Shown here in pieces: positions 1-8,817 of a stretch of DNA of 64,000 bases. Below the pieces are notes generated by a model. The model saw nothing but the letters and a program-made list of their open reading frames with translations. It was not told where the DNA came from and did not search any database. The position numbers and the translations under genes were made by a program. Position 1 is the stretch's first letter. Each line of letters starts with the position of its first letter. The stretch spans positions 310,001 to 374,000 of the forward strand of contig WHVD01000068.1 of NCBI GenBank assembly GCA_015178975.1, in the 5' to 3' direction. The DNA is from Hysterangium stoloniferum. Taxonomy: Eukaryota; Basidiomycota; Agaricomycetes; Hysterangiales; Hysterangiaceae.

Positions 1-46
1 CCATACATAAGTTAGTGCCTGGAGTCTGGTGGGAATTCCAGTTGTA
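1..46 (-). repeat. Edge of a Gypsy LTR relic
   Basis: The first ~46 bases resemble the last bases of the Gypsy LTRs that end at 24148 and 32066: the words gttagtgcc, agtctgg and gtaaca occur in the same order. It is an old fragment cut off by the window edge. Confidence 0.5.
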
Positions 47-564
47 ACACCTTGTTAGTGTTGCCTTAACAGAAGATTGAAACTCTTTCAAAACAAGGCT
101 ACCAAAGACAAGACAGAATATAGAAATATGAAGTGAGGAGGGGACAGCTCAATGACAGGGAGATCACACTTGTTTTAGTGGGATTCCTAAGAGATTGAAC
201 CTAAAGAAATGAGTATGTACAGGTCTACTATTTATAATATTTATTAGAAAATTGAGAAGAATACTAAAAATGGATTGTATGCACCCTACAGTGCATAGCC
301 ATGTTTTCAGCACTTATGTAAGCCCACCTGGCACTGTGTAGGCCCACATGGCATGTCAGCACTTGTGTAGGTGCCAACTGCAGTTGCAGTGCTGGGGCAC
401 AAGGAGGCCTCAATGGGCATGTGCAAAGCACTGTGTTTCCATTGGGGTGTAGGTGGCAGCATTGGCCTTATGTCAGTGGCATCATTTGGCCATGCCATGC
501 TGTGTTGCATTGTGGTGTCACTGTGTGACTGCTCCGATGTGTCTGTCATAGGTGATGGCATCAG
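47..564. other. No gene recognised; degenerate repeat
   Basis: Short open frames here look non-coding. A stretch near 480-530 (ggccatgcc, tgtgttg words) is a diverged copy of 1252-1310 on the other side of the LTR that follows, so this LTR sits inside older repeated DNA. Two similar 20-mers lie in tandem at about 317-354. Confidence 0.4.
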
Positions 565-1250
565 CCTTATGAAGGTTGTCCATAATCATTATAATATCAG
601 ATGTTTACTGGTAAAATTTATATTTCTACAAAACTCCATCTTTAAATAGTGATATATCCTCTGAGACTATTATATTGTTAACCACCAACTATAAGAAACA
701 ATTCTCCATATTACCTGCTAAACAATTCAGAGTCAATTAATAGAACCTATTGTATATGGTTTTCCAAGTTATGTAAATACTTGCTAATACTTTTGTTGTT
801 AATTTGTTTTTTAAAAGTTGTAATGTAGTTATTTCCATGTAAAATATGTAAAATATTATTGGAAATTTTTCATATTACAGCTGTCTTTATTAAGTAAAAC
901 CCCCTATATATTCTGGGTATGTTGAATGAAGTAGAAATCTGTTCAGATTGACAGATCCATTCCAAAGTAATACATAGGTATTTAGAGGTGCTAATGATAT
1001 ACATATGCATGGAATGGACTATCTAAAGGTATCTATTTTTTAAAAGTATTACATAGTGTTTCAAACTACTAATTTTTTTTATTGTCTACTCATGTCCAGA
1101 AAGATTCTTTAGTTTGTAATGTACAAGAGAGTTTAAAACTTTCAAAAAGTTTTAAAAACCAAATTATGTTTGAATCACATCCCAGATGTTTAAATGACCT
1201 TTAGAGTATATTAGAATTTGGTATACTTAATAGTTTTCAGATATCCTCCT
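565..1250 (+). repeat. Copia-type LTR copy (about 690 bp)
   Basis: This is AT-rich DNA ending in cagatatcctcc. Near-identical sequence is found at 14106-14793 (directly after Copia RNase H and a purine tract), inverted at 22351-22884, and inverted and truncated at 32803-33104. The 14-kb copy identifies it as the LTR of a Ty1/Copia family. Its left end is diverged, so the start is approximate. Confidence 0.7.
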
Positions 1251-1375
1251 ATGTTGGTGCCATTGTTTGGCCATGCCCCCACTGTGTTGTGTCGCAGTGT
1301 TGCTGCTTTTTGTGCAGGTGGCAGTTCAATTACATAATCATGCTTGCACCTCTGCCTGTACTGTTTGTAGGTGCA

Positions 1376-1411
1376 TAAAATAAAATAAAATAAAATAAAA
1401 TAAAATAAAAT
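1376..1411. repeat. (TAAAA)n microsatellite
   Basis: About seven perfect AAAAT pentamers in a row. They lie between the Copia coding relic and an LTR. Confidence 0.9.
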
Positions 1412-1830
1412 CAATACCTTGACAGTGATGGTCAGTTGGTATTGTGTTCCCTATGCTGTTGGTTCCTCCCACCTAGATGAACACATGCCCAGAGCATGAA
1501 CATTGGTTGTCAAGATTGCCCCCATAATCTGCATCAATGTATCCTACTGGCTTGAGGTCTTTGAAGTTGCCACCATATGTTATGCTGTAATCTAGTGTCC
1601 CTTGGATGTAATGGAGAATGTGGGTGAGTGCATCCCAGTGTTCTCACCCAGGATTTGATGTATGATAGGATAAGTTGGGACATGTTGCTATTTGTGCATA
1701 CATGATAGATCCCAGTAATTCACAGTAGGGTTTATTGGCAATGAAAATTTGGTCTTCTATGGTTTTTGGTGCCATATTGCATGTTAGGGTCACCCTGGTA
1801 ATGGTGTTCCCTGTACACTTGATATCCAGA
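1412..1830 (-). pseudogene. Copia RT/RNase H relic
   Basis: The minus strand encodes the Copia junction between reverse transcriptase and RNase H: a YCELLGSIMYAQIATCPNL-like block matching the family pattern Y-R-x-L-V-G-S-L-x-Y-x-x-x-x-T-R-P-D. A second block in another frame reads like YGGNFKDLKPVGYIDADYGG, the RNase H start with its catalytic Asp. Several frameshifts and stops interrupt it. It is a fragment of a dead element, perhaps once served by the LTR at 565-1250. Confidence 0.6.
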
Positions 1831-2070
1831 ACTCCCCAGACTCCAGACATCCAAAGCCCCTGGGAACTCCAAGTATCTGTAAACACTCTGGATATATGGA
1901 CACATGAGTAAGTGCATGAGGGTGCAGCACATAAGCTGAAGCCAAGTCTATCTGTACTCTGGTAATATTCCAATACTCCCCAAACTAATCCCTGGAAACT
2001 CTGTGGACATGTTTATGGGAAGTGTCCAGAATATCCACTGGAAAATCTGCCCAAAGATCCAGCTCTTAAC
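1820..2070 (+). repeat. Decayed Gypsy-type LTR fragment
   Basis: It contains cataagctgaagccaagtc and repeated tccagaactccccag-like words, which match the LTR segment at 36850-36880 (gcctataagctgaagccaag) and, inverted, 23240-23260 and 31235-31260. CpG dinucleotides are almost absent, as expected of an old methylated copy. Confidence 0.5.
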
Positions 2071-2193
2071 ACTCTATCATACACCATGGTATTGAGGTGA
2101 CAGTCACAAGTGGTTACTGCTCACTGGTCTAATGATCATTTTTCAAGATGTATATGCTCATAAAAGTATAGTTAAATAACTAATCTTATGTTG

Positions 2194-2310
2194 AACTACC
2201 TTTATGCTGTTGCATACCATCAAATGTCCTTGCTTCTTCATCGTCCCCCCAGTCACGAGGCTTATCCCGGTGATGTCTTCTACCTTCACTCGCATCTCCT
2301 CTCCACTTTA
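2194..2310 (+). pseudogene. ATP1: ATP synthase subunit alpha fragment
   Basis: The plus frame reads [20 protein letters not shown] followed by [13 protein letters not shown]. This is the strongly conserved stretch of the F1-ATPase alpha subunit (family sequence around [32 protein letters not shown]). The critical Arg and Gly of that motif are changed to His and Ser, and homology stops on both sides, so it is a captured or retroposed exon scrap of about 40 codons rather than a gene. It lies 70 bp left of the palindromic element at 2378. Recognition is confident; how it got here is inference. Confidence 0.75.
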
Positions 2311-3316
2311 AATAAGTCACTCAAAGGAAAATTCCAGCTGGCATGTAAAGTGTACTTTCCTCACTCCATAGTCTACATTACAGCTGTTCCGAGTACCGAT
2401 GGTGGTGTTCAAAATTTAAAAAAAAAGTTCCGCTTTTGACCTACAGACAAATTGTGCTATATGTCAGGAATGAGACCCAATTAAGACACAGTATTTTGGG
2501 GCATATATGATATAATAGAGATCTATATATTTATTTATATATTTGGCCTTATGATATCCTATTTAATATTCAGTGAGATATCAGTGCAATGGTTCCCCTG
2601 CATTCAATTATTCATATATTTGCATATAGGTTGGCGGAACTAATACTATCTATTGTATGAAAATATCCCCTGAGTTGTGAGGCATAATGCTACCTTTTGA
2701 ACAAGTTACACTACTCACTATCAAGGGTGCATACAGTAAGTAGCACAACTTATTCAAAAGGTGTTATTAAGCCTCACAACTCAGGTAATATTCTCATACA
2801 ATAGATTGTATTAGTTCAACCAACCTATATGCAAATATATGAATAATTGAATGCAGGGGAACTGTGAGGTATCAGCATTATCTCATAATGTTCTCTTAAT
2901 TTTCTTTGAATTATTTAATATTCTTTCGAATTTTTATTGTATTTTTACTATGTTTATTGTGAAAAATAGGCTTTATTCCTTTTAACTTCGCATAAATAAT
3001 AGCATATAGGGACTCATATTATCCTATTATTACTTAGTTAATTTATTATAATTTTTAACTAATTATTTATATTTTATTTACTTAGTTATTACCTTTCGGC
3101 ACCTTGCTGCAGCCCAGTTTGTGCATTTTTGAAGTCATGTGACCTATTAGATAAGCCTCCGGTGTCGGGATGTCACACAGGTCACGGATGTGACTACCCG
3201 AGTCATTATTTGATCCCGCCGACTCATCGTTTGCTTCCGTCCCCGGGACCGCGGCCTTGAAGCCAAAACTTAGAACCCTTGTCTCAGAGAGGGGAATCAT
3301 GTGATAAATACAGGGT

Positions 3317-3560
3317 TGTTAGATTATATAATACCAACCATTGTTCCAACTGGGACCATATGGTGTACAGCTCTGAGTTCAGTGTGTATATGATCTAATA
3401 GGAATGGCGCTTAGGGTTATATCCTTAAGTACAGTGTAAGACCAAACCTACCCAAGGTCAGATGGTGTAGTGGTTAACACCTTCGTTATGTAATCGAGAG
3501 ATCCTGGGTTCAATCCCCAGTCTGGCTATTCATTTTCTACATTACTTATGTTTTCTAACA
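3317..3560 (+). repeat. TRIM 5' LTR
   Basis: A 244-bp repeat, TG...CA, with 5-bp inverted ends TGTTA/TAACA. It is identical to 3727-3970 and holds the tRNA-like sequence at 3456-3527. Confidence 0.92.
3456..3527 (+). tRNA. tRNA-like sequence inside the TRIM 5' LTR
   Basis: These 72 nt fold as a cloverleaf. The acceptor GGTCAGA pairs with TCTGGCT (two G-U pairs). The D stem GTGT/ACAC surrounds loop AGTGGTTA. The anticodon stem has 4 of 5 pairs, and the T stem CTGGG/CCCAG surrounds loop TTCAATC. Pol III box A (TGGTGTAGTGG) and box B (GGTTCAATCC) are intact. The anticodon position reads TGT (Thr), but base 33 is A instead of the near-invariant T, so it is probably a tRNA-derived promoter rather than a decoding tRNA. 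Confidence 0.75.
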
Positions 3561-3577
3561 TGGTAGCAACTCCAAGG
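3561..3577 (+). promoter_or_regulatory. Putative primer-binding site of the TRIM
   Basis: TGGTAGCAACTCCAAGG abuts the 5' LTR and starts with TGG, complementary to a tRNA CCA end. The matching tRNA is not in the window. Confidence 0.6.
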
Positions 3578-3717
3578 TTAACTTGGTTTGGCTGTATTTG
3601 TGTGTATGGTATAGTGGACAAGTCTGGACGAAAAAGAGCCAGAGAACCTATACTGGCATATGATATAGTTAATGCCCAAGATCGAACCTGGAGTGTAGAA
3701 TGAACAATGCTGGCATT

Positions 3718-3726
3718 AAGGGGGTG
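3718..3726 (+). promoter_or_regulatory. Polypurine tract of the TRIM
   Basis: AAGGGGGTG lies immediately before the 3' LTR, where plus-strand priming is expected. Confidence 0.6.
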
Positions 3727-3970
3727 TGTTAGATTATATAATACCAACCATTGTTCCAACTGGGACCATATGGTGTACAGCTCTGAGTTCAGTGTGTATA
3801 TGATCTAATAGGAATGGCGCTTAGGGTTATATCCTTAAGTACAGTGTAAGACCAAACCTACCCAAGGTCAGATGGTGTAGTGGTTAACACCTTCGTTATG
3901 TAATCGAGAGATCCTGGGTTCAATCCCCAGTCTGGCTATTCATTTTCTACATTACTTATGTTTTCTAACA
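3727..3970 (+). repeat. TRIM 3' LTR
   Basis: A 244-bp repeat identical by eye to 3317-3560, followed by the target duplicate AGGGT. Confidence 0.92.
3866..3937 (+). tRNA. tRNA-like sequence inside the TRIM 3' LTR
   Basis: Second, identical copy of the 72-nt cloverleaf at 3456-3527, with the same box A and box B. Confidence 0.75.
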
Positions 3971-4977
3971 AGGGTAAATAATGAGTAGAATATGAGGTCA
4001 TTATGATCCAACTAGTGACCTCATAAACTAAATAATTAGCTAATCATTGAGTTATCAAAATGTATATAAGGAGGGCCAAGTTTCCAATAAAATCAATCTA
4101 TCACACACATATTTTACAGTACAGCACAGAAGCTTACCTCATCATCCTAAGGACAATAATAGCCTTAGTCTGATACACTAACTGCAAGCACCTACACTTG
4201 CAGCATCTTGAATCTTTGTCAGCAACTCTTGGACTTAGCTAATCATCTAAGTTCCCCAGCCTCACAGCTACCCTTTAGGCTTATTAATTAGATAATAAAC
4301 CTAATAAGTATCTAAGTATCCTTACTGAAATCCCTGCCAATACTAGATTATTCAAGGCCCAGCCCTAAGTTTATTGAATTAATCAAGTACAAGCACTGAG
4401 ATAATCCAATACATATTAGTTTCTCTATTAATAAATTATTTAACACCTTGTTAAATAACTATTAATAGTTACAAATAATCATACAAGAATCCGAAGCTCT
4501 TATATCAAGTCTCTGCCAAGTTACTGCGCATATATTCAGCTTCCAGCCCCTATTCTCAAGGAATAGTTCTTTTATTTGCTAAAAGAGTCATACACAGTTC
4601 TATTGAACCTTTCAATAATCAAAATAAGCATTGATTTGAGTTGTTTAAGCTTCATAGCGCAGCTCATTAATCTATCAGTATTTAAATTACTGGACCTTTG
4701 CTTGTTTTATTGTTGAAGCTCTGTGACACTATAGCATATACTGAGCTATCTAAGAGAATCCCCTGAATACATTACAGGAACCATTGCACTGATATCTCAC
4801 TGAATATTAAATAGGATGTCATAAGGCCAAATATATACATAAATATATAGATCTCTACTGTATCATATACACCCCAAAATACTGTGTCTTAATTGGGTCT
4901 CATTCCTGACATATAGCACAGCGGAACTTTTTTTTTTTAATTTTGAACACCGCCATCAGTACTCGGAACAGCTGTAA

Positions 4978-5316
4978 GTCTCCATATTTTCTGAATATTT
5001 ATATAGACTGTAAAATATGATGTATGCAAATTACTATGCCCATACATGCAAAAATTGGGGCAGGAGAGCCGACACAGTGTTTTCGGCATAAATTATAAAT
5101 ACTGAGTCATAAGCTATGTATATTGAAGAACAATACCCTATATTACTATTTTAAAATTCCATATTTTTGTGTCTTAATCCCACACGGTTCAAAAGATACA
5201 GCATGATCCATCTGGCAATTTAAATTTTATTGAACTTGGAACTCCGCCATTGGTACCCGGAACAGCTGTATTGATTTTTTTAACTCCGCACTATGTACTC
5301 GGAACAGCTGTCACTG
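4978..5316. repeat. Relic right ends of the CAGCTGTTCC element family
   Basis: Two further right-end sequences, cccggaacagctgta (about 5257-5271) and ctcggaacagctgt (about 5299-5312), follow the complete element within 340 bp. Older copies evidently landed next to one another. No gene is visible. Confidence 0.55.
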
Positions 5317-5459
5317 AGTTAAGTGGGTTAAGCACCTTGTATATCAAGCATTTCAGTTCTCGAATTATTCTGGTGGAGGAAACTCGAGAGAGCGTTGTCC
5401 GAGTTATATTTCCAAATCTGAGGTGTCAGTGACTCTGTATTGTATCTCGGGGGTTGTCG

Positions 5460-6290
5460 TATCAGAGCAATATTTTTGTGATCAAGGGTCATTTTGGAGA
5501 ATACACATGGTGCAAAACATATAGTGGGAGCCCGTCGTCGAATGGGCTCCGTTATGTTTTCTAATTCGCTTGCCATATCAGGGCAATCATTTGGGTCTTT
5601 TGGAGAACACACATGGTGGACAACACATCATGGGAGCCCGTTGTCAAACAGGCTCACAGTGGGCGCCTCACACACCCTCTGGGTCGTTTTCCGGTTTATG
5701 TTTCCCAATATTCGTTTGCTGTATCAGGGCAATCATTTGGTGGTCAAGGGGAATTTTGGAGAACACACATGGTCGACAACACGTAATGGGAGCCCGTTGT
5801 CAAAAGGCCTCACAGTTGACGCTCACAAAACTACTGAGGCGTTTTCCGGTTTATGTTTCCAAATCTCCGTTTTCTGTATCAGGGGAATATTTTGGTGGTG
5901 AAGGGTCATTTTAGAGAACACACATAGCGCGAAACGCTTGGTGGCAGCCCGTCGTCAAATGGGCTCACAGTTGGTCATCACACAGCCTCTGGGGCGTTTT
6001 CCAGTTTCTGTTTTTAAGTCTTCTCTTTCTGTATCAGGGCAATCATTTTGTGGTTAAGGTATTTTGGAGAACACACATGGTGGACAACACGTCGTGGGAG
6101 CTCGTTATCAAATAGCCTCACAGTGGGCGCTTCATACACCTCTGGGGCGTTTTCGGGCTTATGTTTCCAAATATTCGTTTGCTGTATCAGGGCGATATGT
6201 TGGTGCTTAAGGGTCATTTCAGAGAACACACGTGGCGCAAAACGCCTGGTGGGTCACAGTGGGCGCCTCACACAACCTCTGCAATCTTGG
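5460..6290. repeat. Tandem array, about 155-bp unit, about six copies
   Basis: The words gagaacacacatgg, gggagcccgt, gcgttttccggtttatgtt and tgtatcagggcaatc recur in order. Unit marks lie at about 5491, 5599, 5754, 5909, 6061 and 6217; spacing is 152-156 bp except the first, shortened unit. Units differ by scattered substitutions, so the array is not recent. It stops about 290 bp before the ORF at 6576. Open frames inside it are by-products of the repeat. Confidence 0.85.
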
Positions 6291-6575
6291 CTTGCTGTGT
6301 TGGCAGAGTGTGTGTAAAATATGCCTCTCATGGGAATCCTAACTATTTTTGGAGCCTGGGCTTTTCCCGTGTTTTCTCCATAGTTGCAAGGTTCTTTAGT
6401 CTTTCCCCGCCATGAGCACTTCCAGTGAACCAAACGAAGAACCCACCCCAGGTCTGGAATATTCACTTCACATTATTTCCGATGGCTCCGCTGACTGTTA
6501 ATACGTGGAAATTTAGAAAGCCCCCTCATTACTCGCCAGCAGGATGGTGAACCACAACGCCAGCACGAATCGAAA

Positions 6576-8138
6576 ATGAGGTGGCACCTTTTTAGTCCCA
6601 TTGCCTTGTGCGTATGGCTGGGCTACATTTCAGCGTACATTTTCGTTCTCGAAAAGGCAGTCCGAAACGCTCCCCACGACATTGGAAAGAGCTCGTTCTA
6701 CGACTTATTGGCGAGCTTGATGCACACATTTTTCTCCCAATTTCACACGTCTATTACCACTTTATACCTCGTCCGAGTCGCTGCTTCCGCGTTTCAGGGG
6801 GATGAAGCAGCTGATTGTACCTGGGGTGAGCTCTTCTGGATGAGTGACAAGTCATGGTCCAGTTTCCCCCAGCTCGTACATGCTGTGACAACCATTATCG
6901 GGAAGGGTATCGCTGTCTCCCTAACATTCATCGTGTTTGCATCCACATCCTTGGTTGCCATTGCCACCCCAGCAATCTTTTTGCATGCCTATCCTCTAGG
7001 AACCGTGAATACAACATCGTCCTTCCCAATCACCCCACATGGAATATTTTCTTCCAAGGCCATCCTTGGTGTGGACCGGGACACAGAGATAGGCACAGGG
7101 ATGGGCTCATGGGCTACCGGTCTATCCGTATTTGACGCCTACGAGTTCAGTATATATAGTGCCGACATATTGTCACAAGGAAATCTCAGTGACTTCTTTT
7201 TTTCCGATGATCTCGGAGGCGCAGATGCTAATCGGACAGGATTACACCTTCAAGGAGGCTGCTCGCCATTCCCCGACGCTTCAACGGCTATTGACCAAGA
7301 TCCCGCTCTCTTACCAATATACTGCAAATCTCTTCCCCCTAATAGGGACCAAAAGATGAATATAAATGTCTCTTTTGGCACCGCTAAAGTGACGTATAGC
7401 TTTTGTACATACCCACCGGCCCTCACAGTTCCTTCCGGTCCCGACTCGAACGCCACAGCCTATATCTTCCTTCAGTCCCACAATGGAACTGCAGCCACCA
7501 CCGGTATGGTCAAGTGTCAATCGAATTTCTCGATGGGTACTGCATTCTTATCGGGAATGGACTTGACCTACACATCATTCGTGAAGAACGTCCCCTACAA
7601 GCCGGTCCAGGATGTGGGGCTTGCGGACCCTCTTTCCGCTGTACTTGCGGGTATGGTCAATACGAGCGTTGGGAAGGACACTCTTGAGGGCAGTTCAACA
7701 CTGATAAAGCAGCTAGGCTATAATGCTACCGTCGGCAATAGCAACAGCCTAGTCTTTATCCAGCCGAGTCTTGACATTTTCGCAGAGCGAATATGGCTCG
7801 GGGTTGCACACATGGTGGTGGGAATTGGTTTACTATCCAGTTCATCAGATACTCGCAACGTGACAATTCCGACACTCGCTCGAACGCGCTCGAAGCCATA
7901 CATTTCTGGGCTAATCGCATTGCTAACCTCGTGGTTGTGTGGGTTAATATTTGTTTCCATTATTGGTTATCGTCCCTCTATTGAACCTAGATTGGGAAGC
8001 CTTACTACGGCGATTCGTTTACAGGAGATCTATGCTCTCCCAAAAGCAGGAGATGAGTCATCTCAGAAACAGTTTGATTTGATTGATTTTTCGGATCCTA
8101 ATTGGCTTACTAAAAAAGTAGGCGCGAGGCGTGGTTAG
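6576..8138 (+). CDS. Unrecognised multipass membrane glycoprotein, 520 aa
   Basis: A single uninterrupted 520-codon frame, the cleanest host-type gene in the window. Hydrophobic segments lie at about residues 5-26, 103-138 (long, perhaps two helices), 395-415 and 448-470. Between the second and third is a ~250-residue domain rich in N-x-S/T sites (such as NTT, NLS, NRT, NVS, NAT, NGT, NFS) and with several Cys, so it should face the outside or the lumen. The short C-terminus is charged. The frame stays open upstream to 6495 without another ATG, and a second ATG at 6414 opens a 29-codon peptide in another frame that could be an upstream exon, but I found no consistent splice. Resembles the many lineage-specific membrane proteins of mushroom fungi; function unknown. 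Confidence 0.75.
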   Translation: MRWHLFSPIALCVWLGYISAYIFVLEKAVRNAPHDIGKSSFYDLLASLMHTFFSQFHTSITTLYLVRVAASAFQGDEAADCTWGELFWMSDKSWSSFPQLVHAVTTIIGKGIAVSLTFIVFASTSLVAIATPAIFLHAYPLGTVNTTSSFPITPHGIFSSKAILGVDRDTEIGTGMGSWATGLSVFDAYEFSIYSADILSQGNLSDFFFSDDLGGADANRTGLHLQGGCSPFPDASTAIDQDPALLPIYCKSLPPNRDQKMNINVSFGTAKVTYSFCTYPPALTVPSGPDSNATAYIFLQSHNGTAATTGMVKCQSNFSMGTAFLSGMDLTYTSFVKNVPYKPVQDVGLADPLSAVLAGMVNTSVGKDTLEGSSTLIKQLGYNATVGNSNSLVFIQPSLDIFAERIWLGVAHMVVGIGLLSSSSDTRNVTIPTLARTRSKPYISGLIALLTSWLCGLIFVSIIGYRPSIEPRLGSLTTAIRLQEIYALPKAGDESSQKQFDLIDFSDPNWLTKKVGARRG

Positions 8139-8817
8139 TTACATGTAAACCTGACCACCTTACCACACACATTCCCCTACTCCACCCCCCACTCCCCTTG
8201 TTCTGCTACTCGAGCGCCCCTTGTGCCACCACTTAATTACCACTTCTTCCCTAGAGAATACCACCTTGATCCTTGTATTTTATCACCACTAAAATCAGAA
8301 AGCTTAGTCCTGTCCGTGCCGACTGAGTGAGGCTGTCATGCCATCTATCCCCTGACCTTTTGATCAGTAAGAATATAAAAATATGTAGTGACGTTCACAC
8401 TATAAGCAACGAGACTATCACGTATAGTTGGCAATCCGGAATACTTGTAGTTCTCGCATTACCACATATGCATGTTCCCCGGTGACAAAGGACACAGCAA
8501 CAATGCTGGCTCTTTCATCATATCAGGTTCGGCCCAAGATATAAGATAAATCAATGAAGAAATTATAACTACCTTGATAGAGTGTGGAAGTGGAGCCGAA
8601 GGGGAGGTGGAGATAATATGACGATGAGACCGGCGATGAGGATAAGTTGAAGTTGAAGACGAGGGTCAGTCAAACGTGAAAGTGAAAGTAAAGGCAGAGG
8701 GTAGAGGCAGAGACAAGGTAATCGAAGTACGAGGCGATTTGAAAGCGAAGTTGAAAGACGAAGGTGAGGGCGTGAAGACAGGACAACTCATAAGTTTTAT
8801 GCGACTGCAACGTTACC
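8139..8817. other. 3' flank; contains a dispersed repeat
   Basis: No gene seen. About 8325-8450 (catgccatc, gtaagaatataaaaatatgt, tgacgttca, caacgagact, ttggcaatccggaatact) recurs at 37425-37550 with scattered changes. The rest, 8600-8800, is purine-rich with repeated gaagttgaag words. Confidence 0.5.

Larger units (their letters stand above)
3317..3970 (+). mobile_element. TRIM: 654-bp miniature LTR retrotransposon
   Basis: Two 244-bp direct repeats (3317-3560 and 3727-3970), each starting TGTTAG and ending CTAACA, flank a 166-bp non-coding core. By eye the two repeats are identical, so insertion was recent. A 5-bp duplication AGGGT (3312-3316, 3971-3975) brackets the whole. The core begins with a primer-binding-like TGGTAGCAACTCC and ends with the purine tract AAGGGGGTG. 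These are the defining parts of a terminal-repeat retrotransposon in miniature; the enzymes must come from an unseen partner. Each LTR carries a tRNA-like gene. Confidence 0.92.
2863..4776 (+). mobile_element. Solo LTR, family shared with 44824-46289
   Basis: It starts TGTGAGGTATC, ends GAATACATTACA, and is flanked by the perfect 5-bp duplication GGAAC (2858-2862 and 4777-4781). Apart from a nested TRIM it matches the 1466-bp copy at 44824-46289. A TATATAA box lies at 4063-4069. No internal domain is present, so it is a solo LTR left by recombination, or a very long non-coding LTR unit. It lacks the 22-bp array present in the other copy. Confidence 0.85.
2378..4977. mobile_element. Palindromic TIR element (MITE-like), split by LTR
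   Basis: The ends are inverted: TTACAGCTGTTCCGAGTAC at the left and its complement at 4959-4977. Removing the LTR at 2863-4776 and one GGAAC duplicate leaves about 681 bp in which the left half is nearly the reverse complement of the right half around a centre near 2722-2740. It is therefore one long hairpin with arms of over 300 nt. It has no coding capacity. TA at both edges suggests a TA target (Tc1/mariner-like). Related ends recur at about 5238-5271, 5282-5316, 20345-20376 and 63578 onward. Confidence 0.75.

Noticed and set aside
3456-3527. A normal host tRNA gene
   Set aside because: It lies in both identical LTRs of a transposon and has A at position 33, so it is described as tRNA-like within the element.
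5494-6415. Several overlapping 70-135 codon proteins
   Set aside because: All frames come from the 155-bp tandem array and repeat with it; no domain.
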